This document shows positions 8,939 through 19,742 of a stretch of 22,500 nt of DNA, piece after piece (position 1 is the first letter of the stretch; the number at the start of each line of letters is the position of its first letter). A program made the position numbers and the translations under genes. The notes beneath the pieces were generated by a model. That model was not told where the DNA came from. It saw nothing but the letters and a program-made list of their open reading frames with translations, and did not search any database. This stretch comes from Glandiceps talaboti (Eukaryota > Hemichordata > Enteropneusta > Spengelidae): positions 11,676,742 to 11,699,241 of the forward strand of contig NC_135565.1 of NCBI RefSeq assembly GCF_964340395.1, written 5' to 3'.

Positions 8939-9400
8939 TCAATTCAATTCAATTCTGCTCAGCTCAGCTCAGCTCAGCTCAAATCAACTCAACTCAACTC
9001 AACTCAAAACAACTCTACTCTACTCTACTCAACTCTACTTTATTCAACTTACTCTACTCTACTCAACTCAACTCAATTCAACACTACTCAGCTTAATTCT
9101 ACTCTACTGTAATATACTCTACTCACTCCACTCACTCTATTCTACTCTACTCCACTTACCCGTCTCTACTCTCTCTACTCTACTCACTCCACTCCACTCT
9201 ATACTCACGCTACTCTACTACTCTACTCAATTCACTCTGTTTTACTCTACTTTACTTTATGCTACTCTACTCACTTTACACTACACTACACTACACTACA
9301 CTACTCTACTCTACTCTACTCACTCTACTCAACTCACTCTACTCTACTATACTATACTCTCTCTACTATACTCCCCAGCTCACTCTACTCTACTCTTCTA
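8939..9400. repeat. Pentanucleotide array, about 460 bp (AATTC, AGCTC, AACTC, TACTC variants)
   Basis: Successive runs of pentamers that mostly keep the form NNCTC or NNTTC: AATTC, then AGCTC, then AACTC, then TACTC and CACTC with occasional tetramer slips. The plus-strand frames through it encode Ser/Thr/Leu-rich low-complexity peptides and are artefacts of the repeat. Confidence 0.93.
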
Positions 9401-9425
9401 ATTCGATTCAAATCGATTCAACATT

Positions 9426-10345
9426 CATACATATATTCCATATACGTAAGTAAGTGACTATAAAAAACAGGCTTCGACATCTAAAAAAATGCATTTCAAT
9501 CTGCATGGCTATATACTATAATGTGTTCATGCTTGCAGTTACGGTTTTTCACCATGTGCGAAATTGTCAAACTTGGAAAGATACGAAACACTGAAAAGAT
9601 TGTAATTTGAGTTGGCATGTGTCATCAAATAAAACTGAATAGAACATTCAGAGTTTAAAATGTGTACGTTTTAAGCCCTTATACACCATTTCCATATCTC
9701 GTTATTATCAATCGTCACTGTAGATAAACACTTAGGAAAAGCCAAATCTTATTGACTAGTGCATTTCAACTGTAAAATACTTATTTATATGTAATATGAC
9801 ATGTCATTTGTGTATTGCACTAAATATGTTTATAATCTCAAGGTTACCAAAGATAACATGTAACGCCTTCAATTTCCAATTTATGTGTTTATCTGAGATT
9901 TTATAAGATGTAAAATAAAAAAACTGCATTTCTGCAGTTGCACGTAAATATTGCCAGGTCTTCTTAAGTTACAAGTGATGCCTAAAGACAGATATGACAG
10001 ACGGGGAACATATATCAACATCATCCTTGCATGATTCTCTTTGTTGAAACAAAAGATTTTGATATCTACATTAATTTGGCCAAATGTAACTTTTTAAATA
10101 AATTTCTTTTATATATAGTCAAAATATCTCTTACCAATGAAACTTGTAGAATGGTATGAACACATTATCTAACGTAAATGATTATCTGAATGTTAGCCCT
10201 ATATAATATGATATTGTTTATGTTCCATGTTCTGTTGTACATAATGCTTAAAGCAATCCTGTCTGACTCACCGGAAACCTTTTATAGCCTTGGCATCAGT
10301 TCCTGTCAGGAATAATATATATTCGGTGCGTATACAACTACGTTC
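9426..10345. other. No gene seen
   Basis: About 0.9 kb of AT-rich unique sequence with no long frame on either strand. A short hairpin, AACTGCA/TGCAGTT, lies near 9922-9940. Confidence 0.6.
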
Positions 10346-10614
10346 TTAGAGTGGTCATATGGATGTGGATTGGGTATTTCGTTTGGATTATAATGTTCAA
10401 TACAATTTTATCATGGCTTCCTACTTGTAAAACCAATGTGAAACAACATATGCCAAGTCCTTCTTTGTAACTCAATAAATTGCCAAAGCATGAGTAAGTG
10501 CTTTGTTATTGTACGTACAATAACAAACCTTTGTTTACATATTTGTTAAAATTGTTTTATAAACTGAAAATCCCAAAGAAATACCCAATCCTCATCTCCA
10601 TATGACGACTTTAA
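10346..10614. mobile_element. Palindromic MITE, family A copy 2, right arm deleted
   Basis: The left end is TTAG then AGTGGTCATATGGATG. The right end is CCATATGACGACT then TTAA. The centre carries the family palindrome, perfect over 26 bp at 10502-10527. The left arm is about 169 bp but the right arm only about 100 bp, so roughly 70 bp of the right arm is missing. The lost part corresponds to the arm segment resembling TTGAGTTACAAAC through AAGTAGGAAGCC in copy 3. It has no coding capacity. Confidence 0.85.
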
Positions 10615-11536
10615 CGAACTTGATTGGCGCCATACATGCATTCAAGCTGAAAGTATGATTCTAATATGCGTTATTCGAAGTGACAAGCAGAAAAATCTGT
10701 GAAATGATTTCCATTTGCAAATATTTCAATAGAGAAGCACTTTGTAATTTGAATATTAAGGATGAGATTAGGAAGATAACTTTGAAGGGACAATTCCAAA
10801 CTTAGTCTATTAACCATACAATGGACGAGTTTTATTAAAATGATTTGATAGATTTTATGGTTTCCTTTGTTGTCATACTTAAATTTATGTAATTGCTACA
10901 AAAGAATAAAAATGTCAATTGCCAATAACTTTGCGCTTATTTCCTATTCCTGTCTAAATAAGGAAACATTTTTAAAATAGGCATTACTATGTTTGCAATA
11001 TAGCATACAGCAGAGATACGGGTTTGTTTGCAAAGCTTTACCACTACCTAAAGGTTCACCGAGAGCGAGAGAGTAAAGTTACTTTTTAATAGCAAAATGG
11101 TTCCACGCTACAGCATGTATTGAAACCAGATTTGTAAAGCAATTACATTGATCTAAAACCTAAAGCGAGTGAGAATCTGTTTGTAATTATGTGGTTATTC
11201 TATATAACCATTTTAGTAAAAAATACGCAGGGGAAGTCGCGGTTCATTACTTGGAAAGAGAATAAAGGTGTGATTATTTAATAGAACGGTAAGGTATGTA
11301 ATATAGTAATTCCTGCTAAATGTCACATTTGCAGCTAATGGACAGAGAGGCATGGACTGATTCACCTGCAAGATAAATTGTTTAATGTCGATACTGATTA
11401 TTTTGAAATAGAAAGACGTAATACCTTGCCTGGAGCATTACTGATCACTATGTATATTTCAGAACTGTAAAACGTCTGCTCACGACAAAACATTTTAGGT
11501 CTTTCAAAATAAAACAAGCGAATGTTTTGTCCAGGA
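10615..11536. other. No gene seen
   Basis: About 0.9 kb of AT-rich unique sequence without a frame over 60 codons or a recognised repeat. Confidence 0.6.
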
Positions 11537-11576
11537 AAGGTCGTTGTGTAGTGTTAACACCGGACAACACGACCTT
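11537..11576. repeat. Nested inverted repeat (13-bp arms, palindromic loop)
   Basis: The arms AAGGTCGTTGTGT (11537-11549) and ACAACACGACCTT (11564-11576) pair with two mismatches. The intervening loop contains the perfect 10-bp palindrome GTGTTAACAC (11551-11560). No poly-T run follows and this is eukaryotic DNA, so it is not called a terminator. Confidence 0.55.
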
Positions 11577-11754
11577 GTGTATAATTAGTTGTGAGTATTT
11601 GTTAGAACAACAAGACTTTGTCGTCAACTAAGGAAAGAAATTAATAAGGTTTTCTTTTTCTTTTTTAAATCTCCACAAACCGAAATGGTAAGATAAGAAT
11701 ATTGTTTATATCACAACCTTGCTGCTTAGTAATAGTATTGGCACATGTTACTTA

Positions 11755-11792
11755 GAGTTCTCAGTGTAGCTAATAACCTTGTAGTTCAATCT
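11755..11792 (+). repeat. Dispersed direct repeat, copy 1
   Basis: A 38-bp unit, GAGTTCTC...AATCT, containing the 21-bp string that starts AATAACCTTG and ends TTCAATCT. It recurs at 12339-12375, about 580 bp away in the same orientation. The two lie on opposite sides of the CT/CA microsatellite. Confidence 0.75.
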
Positions 11793-11810
11793 ACGTTCTT
11801 AATGTTAGCA

Positions 11811-11929
<119 letters not shown>

Positions 11930-11941
11930 CAATACTTACAA

Positions 11942-12036
11942 ACAGTCACACATAAACATACACACACTCTCGCACACACACACACACACACACGCACACT
12001 ATCGCATGCAAACAAACACACACACACAAACAAACA
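11942..12036. repeat. CA-rich / (CA)n segment
   Basis: Follows the CT array after 12 bp. The core (CA)n lies at about 11973-11992, with flanking CACACA and AAACAAACA variants. CT and CA arrays side by side are a common compound microsatellite form. Confidence 0.85.
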
Positions 12037-12338
12037 TTCCATATACAGTATTTTACTGCTTTGCCATGAACGTACTTGTGCTTTTAGAAACATATCTTAA
12101 AACATAGATTTGTATACAGACTTGTTTTTTTCACTTTAGAAAAGAACTATATGATGAAAACAAACACATTCGAAAGCATTTACAGATTAACATCTCCTAA
12201 GACAAAGAATACATGTACAGAAACCTAGAGTCACGTGATATTGAAAATAACATGCACATCTGCAGTATACGACCACTCACTGGAACCTGACATAAATGCC
12301 AGCTCAATAGGTTCAGCATGTCCATTTAACAAAGCAAT

Positions 12339-12375
12339 GAGTTCTCCATGTACCAATAACCTTGTAGTTCAATCT
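12339..12375 (+). repeat. Dispersed direct repeat, copy 2
   Basis: A 37-bp partner of 11755-11792. The last 21 bp are identical and the first part differs by a small indel and substitutions. Flanks outside the unit do not match. Confidence 0.75.
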
Positions 12376-14686
12376 TTAGATTTGAAAATCAGAATGTTTG
12401 CACAGGAAATTTCAATTTCACATTTTTTTCCGACTTCAGAAACCGTACACGGATGTAAGCTCGGTAAATAGTATAGGGATGTATTAAACGCTTATTAATG
12501 AAATTCCCTATAAGATATTATCTCATTTTAACACGCGAGGTTCCATTAATATTACAATAACACTGCAACACATTATGGGTAACCTTCAAAGGGGATAATC
12601 TCACGGGTGATCCAAAAGACGGCATTACAAAAATCTTTCTTCTTCTTTAGATTTCCGTAGGTCTCTTCTGATAATGTATTATCTGGAGCAGTATTTGTTT
12701 TCGTTTTTGGTGTAGTGTTACACAGATGAGTGAAGATAATCTCAATGTCTATATCCCATTTACACAACTGTGACGGATATCGGAAAAAATGCATGAATCT
12801 TTCTCCGTAGAGATAGCAATTTGAAGATACCATTATGATTTTATATCGATTACGGAGTGACTACCACTGTGTGACAATGAGTTACCGATGGGTATAGATA
12901 ACACCATCAGTTAAGATTGAACATACATTTTGTAATTTTATCTACCAAATACAGAATTTTCTCGAATATACTAATCAGAGATTCGTACAAATGGCTTGCT
13001 GCTTCAGAAATGCATTTGATTACTTGTTTGCACGATATGTCATGGGTGGGTAGGAGGGAAACACAAATAAAATATTATTGCTTTTAGAAAAGTTAACGAT
13101 TCTGTTGACAGCAAATCTCAGTTCATCCAAAATTTAAAAAAATTGAAACCCTCGAGATAATTCTCAGTTTGTGTTCAGAAATCTCCACGAGTCTTAACAC
13201 CAGTGCATTTTAAGTCATCTTTACAACATATTCAAGTATATCAAGAAAATGAAAACTTATCTTGATTTTAAGAATTGATTGCATTCGATGTATTTTATCA
13301 TGGCAGAAGCTTTTGAAACAGTAAATGTATAAAAGTTTATGTTCGGATAGATGATTATGTATGGTTCACTCTCTTGCCAATATGTTAGTAATCTTGAATC
13401 ATTAATTTTTAGAATATGAATGTGATACTATAACATACAAAATATAAAATTGCTATCGAGATTAGTCTAAGATAAGATTATAAACATAACCTTATTAACT
13501 CCAGCTTACTAATTCTTAGAAGATGTTTAGTTAATCAATGAATTTCAAAGTATATATAATTATATGATTTCCATGTTATATATAGTTCATTAATTTCCAC
13601 CATATCAAATTAGAGACATAATATTATTACAGAATAAACCTTACAAAATGAAGACCTCGACACTCGACCGTGCCAAATTATACTGTACGTCAATCATATG
13701 AATTTGGCATTTGATATAAAGGACACCGACAGCGCCCCTTTGGCTCTGTGCGTGCTTCTAATCATCTTCCTTGCATCAATATTATCCTAACAATTTGCAA
13801 ATGTGAACGACTTATAAAAGTTTTCAAAGAATTTTTCGCCCGCGGGAAATGTTCTGCGTTTTATTAAGACCGACCTCTTTGTATGGTAAAGGTTTCTAGA
13901 TTCACTATCTCCCTGAAGATATACAACGGTTCCTAGTGCATTTGACAATATTGTCATAGGCATATATAGTATATTGTATCGTTATATGTGGCTTTCCAAT
14001 TAAGGTAGTAGATAAATACTGAACTACGAATCTACAACCAAGATCACTGCTTTGTCTAAAGTGCAAACTACCCAGCATTCATTGAAATTGAACTAAGCAT
14101 CATTTTCCCTTTGACTATGCCGCTTAGAGGAAGCATTATTGAATAAACCTGAAGCGTGTATTTGGTACTGGCAGAAAGTTACAAGATAAATATTATAAAG
14201 AGGTTCATTTCCATTTAGATTTAGTGAACACATTGTTTTGAATTACCCAACACCCAGACACATCTGTTTATCTGAGTTAATTACCATTTTCAGTCATCGT
14301 GTTTACAAATTAAATATCAGTGAATCTTTTATAACGAAATTAGTCATTTCTGAAACGTTTCTTTTGCTATAAGGCAGACATACAGGGAAACCTGGGGTGA
14401 ACAGCTCAGTCCTACTCCTGTTGGTTGAGGTAATTATACGAGTGACTGAAAGATATTTGAACGCATGGTTTCATCGTGTGAACAATATATATAACTAACT
14501 CTCTAATTAATAAAACATGTGTAAATCACGAGTAAGTGCATGAACACTGACTATGTAGGATAAAAAAATTGGCATGTGTTCAAAGTTTGGTTTCACGTTT
14601 AAACATTTAATGTGATGATTTATTTTTAAATGTGGACGACGTGGTTATGTTAAACTACAGGCATAACTCTTTTGGGTTGGTTGTGG

Positions 14687-14688
<2 letters not shown>
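12376..14688. other. About 2.3 kb with no supported gene
   Basis: The only frame above 80 codons is minus 12833-12573. Its second half is hydrophilic with a Lys run preceded by an ETYGNL string, but no domain or splice structure supports it. The rest is AT-rich unique sequence, with TATATA clusters near 13550-13590 and 13960-13975. Confidence 0.5.

Positions 14689-14777
<89 letters not shown>
14689..14777. repeat. (GA)n microsatellite, about 89 bp
   Basis: An uninterrupted GA run, giving Arg-Glu or, on the other strand, Ser-Leu repeat frames that are not genes. Confidence 0.97.
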
Positions 14778-14781
<4 letters not shown>

Positions 14782-14814
14782 GCGGACCTACGGACGGACA
14801 AACAGATTGACAGA

Positions 14815-14817
14815 AGC

Positions 14818-14873
<56 letters not shown>

Positions 14874-14996
14874 TGATAGAGACAGATTCAGAGACAGAGA
14901 CAGGCAGTGATTACATAGAAACCCGTCAGGGAGGCAGATAGATAGATGGATGGATGGACGGACAGACGTATAGACAGACATACAGACAGAGGGGGA
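14815..14996. repeat. (GACA)n array grading into degenerate GACA/GATG
   Basis: A clean CAGA tetramer array to about 14872, then diverged GACAGAGACA, GATAGATGGATGGACGGACAGAC and CATACAGACAGA units to about 14996. It is preceded by a GGACGGACA transition from the GA array. Confidence 0.92.
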
Positions 14997-15464
14997 AAGA
15001 ATAAGGTAAACAGAAAGAAATCCGAGTTTGAGTTGCTGAAGACAAAACACCACCCTGAGTATAAACGGAAACATTAGGATATTGCCACGGGCTGTATAAG
15101 ATCAAAATAAACGGCGATGTCTCTTTGTCGGTGCGACAATTCACGGCTTGCTAGCTGATCAAATATTGACTTCAGGCATTTAAACATACTGGACTTAATA
15201 GTACAACTATTCAGGGTTGTTTAAAATACGGTTATATTACACTGAACAAATAAATGTACTAAGTGTAATGTCAATCTAAGTACGCCAAGCAGTGTGTATA
15301 TTTAGGTAATACATTCCTGGTGTGGTAGTTCTTTAGTCACATTACTGTATATGAACAGTTCACTCTTCATCTACTCCTATACCGCCACATCACAGAAAAG
15401 GGTAATTGCTTTAATTTACAACATTTTCTTTGGAACTGTTACTTCAGGTGGCATTGCCCATTAA
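14997..15464. other. No gene seen
   Basis: Unique sequence. No LINE-like coding could be traced upstream of the fragment that begins at 15465. Confidence 0.5.
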
Positions 15465-15644
15465 TACAATGTATATGGTGAACGTGTATTCTCGCGAGCA
15501 GCGCCAGTCTTATGTAACAGTATACCATTTGAACTTCGTGCATTGCCCACTGTCGATAAATTCAAGGAGAATATCGAGAAGCATCGTTTTGGAAAGTTTT
15601 ATACTTTTACTACGATCTACTATTATTCCTGTTCAGCGCCATAG
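15465..15644 (+). pseudogene. Non-LTR retrotransposon (CR1/L2-type) ORF2 C-terminus, 5'-truncated
   Basis: Reading from 15465 after an in-frame stop at 15462, the frame encodes YGERVFSRAAPVLCNSIP followed by FELRALPTVDKFKENIEKH, ending at TAG 15642-15644. This is the standard reverse transcriptase C-terminal tail of CR1/L2/Jockey-type LINEs (R-x-F-S-x-A-A-P-x-L-W-N-S-x-P...LR...F K), with the conserved Trp changed to Cys. The 88-codon frame overlapping it at 15430-15696 is a different, chance frame. Only about 59 codons survive, so this is a dead copy. It is not the same subfamily as 3271-3421, given the different sequence. Confidence 0.8.
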
Positions 15645-15721
15645 AACATTATGTCGCATTGGATTTTGCGCTATACAAATTATTTTGATTAATTGATTGA
15701 TTGACTGATTGATTGATTGAC
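15645..15721 (+). mobile_element. LINE 3' UTR and (GATT)n tail
   Basis: Directly after the stop come GAACATT, then TTTTGCGCTATACAAAT, then TTGATTAATTGATTGATTGAC repeats. A GCGCTATAnAAAT block followed by a short tandem tail is typical of L2-like LINE and SINE 3' ends in invertebrates. It marks the true 3' end of this insertion and confirms its plus orientation. Confidence 0.8.
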
Positions 15722-16990
15722 TACAATTAAGGTATATATCAAAACTATACGCAAAGGTGGTTCTGTAACTTGTATTTCTATGCCAGGATGGGTGACGTAG
15801 AGGTCGATGACATCACATTAAATGTGGTAAAGGTTTGTCCAACCGCTATACACATTTTAGAATCTTCCACATAATGTCGGTGTTTTTCTTGTACTTTAAG
15901 GTGTGAAAAACTTTAGCCATATCATTTTAAAGAAACTTATCAGGACGTTAAGGGTTTACAAGTGGGCTATTTACATGTCTCACACTACCGTCTTAAAGTC
16001 AGCGTTCAGTGACTTCAGTTTGACTATTTCAAGTATTATAACACCATGATAATGGTGATCTTTACGATACATTTAAATAAATGTGGAAGTTTCTGAACGG
16101 CGTATTAAGTGAATTTGGATAGTATCCAGTGTTATGATTGGTTTCATAAGTTCCAAAACAATATTAAACTTATTCTATAATTTGAGATACAAATGCTGTA
16201 TACTGATAATGTGGTGAGTATTTTAAACAAGTTACTCATCAACTTGTAATGAAACTGTTACACCACAAGTTGTGATGCTTCATTGATATAGTATAGTGCA
16301 TATGAAGGTATATTATTACTTATTCAAGCACAAAGTTTATAGTTTTCTGTGTTGAATATTTATTCTTGTTTCAAATTACATTACCCTCGATTAAACACAT
16401 CGCACTATTCTAAATATTCGTAATAACGCTATCATATAATCAAAAGTCACATTATAAGATTGTACACATTCAAAATGAAAGTTCCAAGCAAACCTGGTTA
16501 GGTTCCTAATAAAACGTTGCTGGTTATATGTACTTTAAATACACAGTAAGTGTATACATTCCACTTCACGTTATTACCTCTGAACTCATGATCTCCTGGA
16601 GCTAATAACAAAGTCTGAATCAACAAACGTAACTATCAATTCCAAACCACGTTGTCACTTCAAATTTGACATTTCAATCCATCAAGTAGGAGGCGTGAAG
16701 CCGTACGATCACTTTAAAGTAGTTATTTTATTACCCGACCGTCCTTCAATCTTTTAACAGTAGGTACTCACTGAAAATCAATTTATTTCGTCTACGTTCA
16801 TTTTGGGTGGCATACTCTTGACTGTATATGTTAGAAGACTCACTCTCAGTTCAATGGCTTCGCTGGAATGGCATTATTTTACTTTAATTTTTTGAGGAAG
16901 TAGATGCGAGTTCTGAAAAAGCACTGAAAATCATTTATAAGGTGTACTCACCATGATTGCATAATAAAAAGCCAACCACAACGAATATAG
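15722..16990. other. About 1.3 kb with no gene seen
   Basis: No frame over 60 codons. A short hairpin (ACAAGTT/AACTTGT) lies at about 16228-16250. Otherwise AT-rich unique sequence. Confidence 0.6.
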
Positions 16991-16992
16991 TT

Positions 16993-17030
<38 letters not shown>
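16991..17030. repeat. (TTTA)n microsatellite
   Basis: About ten TTTA units, followed by a T8 run. Confidence 0.92.
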
Positions 17031-17032
<2 letters not shown>

Positions 17033-17046
17033 TTTTTTTTAATTTA

Positions 17047-17077
17047 TTTATGTTTTATGTTTTATGTTTTATGTTTA
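17047..17077. repeat. TTTTATG heptamer repeat, about four units
   Basis: Tandem TTTTATG units next to the TTTA array, probably derived from it. Confidence 0.85.
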
Positions 17078-17688
17078 CATATACTGCCAAACCAGAAGGA
17101 CTACAGATTTTCAAATAGGCTGCATGATTATTTTACATCTCACATAACGTTTTTCACTACGAATTACAAAACCTAAGTATGGGCAACTATATAGCGCGCA
17201 CACATAATATGCTACATTTTATCTCACTGTGAACACAATTAAACAGTTTTGTGTTTGAATCTTCCCTGTTTCATTCAGCAGTGATGTTGATTATATCATA
17301 GTATATGTTTGCACGCTATCAGTGTCCGTATTTTGTTTTATGTAATTAAAAGAACGTTGTGTGAGTCGTAAAATCACCTTGCCGCCTAATTGCTATAGTC
17401 ACTCTGATTTGGTAGTAACTGATCAGTGCATTTCATATAAATGAGAATACGGGGCATTTGATAAACTAATAATATAGCCACTATAATGTGGGTTAAATTA
17501 ATGTAAAAGACAATTAATGTAACAACTGACTGAAGCCAGTAGACCGTGAGAATATGACTGTGTTGGAAATCCAAAACCTTTTACATGGAATATGACAAGA
17601 TAGACGAAGCCATCAACATAATCTTATAGAAAAATAGGTCAACTCAATACTACGGTCGGTACAGTATGACTCTACATATCATTTCCCT
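17078..17688. other. No gene seen
   Basis: Unique AT-rich sequence. The 62-codon minus frame at 17386-17574 has no recognisable motif. Confidence 0.6.
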
Positions 17689-17870
17689 TTTGGCAAAATA
17701 AAATAAAATGTGTGTTTCCTGTAACGTAACTTCAGAAAATAGGGTAGGTAGGTCGAACTTTTGTTTTATTTTACTTTAAATTTTTAAAAATTCCTTCGAC
17801 ATCAAAGTAAGATACTCGTCGGTCACAATACTTCATTGAGTCGGAGTTTGATGAAGTGTAAAAGAAGTAC
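17689..17870 (+). mobile_element. One-ended relative of the inverted-repeat element (family B)
   Basis: Begins TTGGC, an A-rich spacer, TGTGTGTTTCCTGTAAC, then AAAATAGGGTAGGTAGGTC. This aligns in order with the right end of 3461-3825 read on the minus strand (TTAGGC, A-rich, TGTGTGGTTCCGATTAC, then AAAATAGGTGGGGTAGGTAG). Beyond about 17760 the interior differs from the 3461 copy. No matching opposite end was found to the right, so it is either truncated or a different member sharing ends. The right limit is approximate. Confidence 0.5.
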
Positions 17871-18805
17871 ATTAAGACAATTATAAGTTAAGTAGACGAA
17901 CATGTTATGCTGACTGTACTATTATTAATATATTCTAAAAAAAATTATCTGGTTTCTCTCTGAAACACATTTCTTTTATAGTGACCACAGATGAGGCAAA
18001 GGCATGAAGGTGCACACGGAAATAAAAGTACATTGCTGCCCATTTTGAATGCAAACAAATATATATATATGGTCGGGAGCTTAAACTAGGGTCGGTCGTG
18101 TTCGATGAATTTTTTAATTTGGCTTTATACAAGGCACAATTTCCCCTATCATGTGACAGGAATGTAGACGACATTCGTGTTTCGCATCTATCACATCTAC
18201 TCAATATCTGACAATTATGTATTATTGCCATTACACCGAGGACTGCTCAATGTGGAAAATGAAACACAGGAAGAAACACAGCAAGGACACCAGTAAGTAA
18301 CTAAAACGAAAAAGTCTACGTGGTAATTATCACAAATTCTAAATACAGACATAAAGGCTTTCCGAGCAATATCGATATTGAGAAACGTGCCACAAGGTAG
18401 CTTTAATTTCAAGCCACCAGGAAAAGAGTATTTTGCTTTCAATCTGATTTCAGGAAAAAGTGCGGAAGGTTTTTATCTCTCTTAGTTTAATTGAAAATAG
18501 AATCCTCCACAAGTACTTCACATGCTGTCGTAAATTCTCTCGAACCTAGCCCATTAGCAACCTATCAACTCTGTAGCCCTATGAACTGTAATAATCTATA
18601 CCAATATATTCTAATATAGTTAGATAGGTGGTAATCATTCCACATTTTTATATGTATTCCTTCCGACATTCAACCGCTATACATTGTACAGATGCCGAAT
18701 ACACCGATGTTTATAATACCGAGTCAAGAAAGAATATACATTTTCTAAATTTGAAATATTTATACAAGAATTTATTCCACTACGGATATTTTGTTATCCT
18801 CAATT
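17871..18805. other. No confirmed gene; one exon-like minus frame
   Basis: A minus frame at 18443-18215 begins just after a polypyrimidine-AG site (TTTTTCCTGAAATCAG) and stays open for about 76 codons. It has no recognised domain and no strong donor. A (TA)n run lies at about 18060-18070. The rest is unremarkable. Confidence 0.4.
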
Positions 18806-18816
18806 CCCCCCCCCCC
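18806..18816. repeat. Poly-C run
   Basis: C11, followed by ACCCC. Second such run in the window. Confidence 0.8.
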
Positions 18817-18885
18817 ACCCCGCTCGAAAATTTGCTACATCAGTAAACATGCCAACGTTAGCTTGTATATCCTTATTTTAGCTTC

Positions 18886-19232
18886 TGAAATTGGTCAATA
18901 TGGATGAGGATTGGCTATTCATTTTAGATTCATAAAACGATTTTATCATGGCATCCTACTTGAAAATTTAATGTGAAACAACATTATCTAAGCCTGCGTT
19001 TGTAACTTAATACATTCCAAAAAGACAAAAAAACGTGTAAAAAGGTTTGTTATTGTACCTACATTAACAATAATACATTTATTAACCTTTTTTCAATTTA
19101 TTGAGTTACAAACAAAGACTTGCTATATATTCTGTCACATTGATTTTTCAAGCAGGAAGCCATGATAAAATCGTTTTATGAATTAAAAAATCCAAAATAA
19201 ATACCTAATCCTTATCCATACGAAAACTCAAT
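18886..19232. mobile_element. Palindromic MITE, family A copy 3
   Basis: The left end is TGAA then ATTGGTCAATATGGATGAGG. The right end, reverse-complemented, gives AGTTTTCGTATGGATAAGG. The centre near 19058 keeps TTTGTTATTGTAC on the left but is mutated on the right. The arms pair over nearly the full length; for example, CATAAAACGATTTTATCATGG occurs in the left arm and its complement in the right. It is more diverged at the tips and centre than copy 1, and the target-site TTAA is no longer intact on either side. It is non-coding. Confidence 0.82.
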
Positions 19233-19590
19233 TTGAATATATTTTTTCCATGTTAGAGGGAAACACAACAACAGGAAATAAAAGTAATTTTCATAAACTT
19301 TGGATTCTGGAGAGTGATTTTATGATTTGAAATACAAATTTAGTTTGTTTGCTAACAACACTAAATCGGAACTCTTATCGACTGCTATTCTTCTTTCAGT
19401 GGTACACTCTTGCCTTATCAGATATGAATATGTATTAGATGAACAGCATATATTCGGTATATTTACCTGATGCACATAAGCACTTGGCAGTCATGACTAT
19501 TCAGTGTTCACCTTAAATATGAATGTGATGTTAAAACATGACATTACTCCCTAGAACCGAAAAATGTATGGAAATACGTGTATGTCCTTG
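19233..19590. other. No gene seen
   Basis: Unique sequence with no frame or repeat recognised. Confidence 0.5.
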
Positions 19591-19742
19591 AATGGCGTTG
19601 GCCTTTAAGGAGCTAGAACAATGGATAAGGCATTGGACAGCCAAGAACATCTACAAGTTTCTAGAAGTCAGAAATGTTCAAACACAGATACAATCACAAA
19701 AACATCAGTTTTCATTTTCTGGTAAAATAAAGTTCAGTTCAG
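19591..19742 (+). mobile_element. tRNA-derived SINE relic
   Basis: GAGCTAGAACAATGGATAAGGC (19610-19631) resembles the D-arm/A-box region of tRNAs with an AATGGATAAGGC D-loop. It is followed by ATTGGACAGCCAAG, like an anticodon arm, and by ATGTTCAAAC (19675-19684), a decayed B box. The A-to-B spacing is about 16 nt longer than in a normal short-variable-arm tRNA, and the acceptor stem does not pair. It is therefore not a functional tRNA. Downstream, AAAATAAAGTTCAGTTCAG (19724-19742) looks like a SINE 3' tail with a short tandem. Family unknown. Confidence 0.5.

Noticed and set aside
8902-9453. Three plus-strand Ser/Thr/Leu-rich frames up to 158 codons
   Set aside because: Created by the pentanucleotide array.
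12573-12833. Minus frame with a Lys run and a tyrosine motif (ETYGNL), briefly considered as a receptor cytoplasmic tail
   Set aside because: A single short motif is weak, no convincing splice acceptor precedes it, and no partner exons were found.
14655-15074. Arg-Glu, Ser-Leu and Asp-Arg-Gln repeat frames across the GA and GACA arrays
   Set aside because: Low-complexity products of simple repeats, with no unique domain on either side.
19610-19684. Functional tRNA gene
   Set aside because: The acceptor stem does not pair, the B box is decayed, and the A-to-B distance is wrong for a standard tRNA; a SINE relic fits better.
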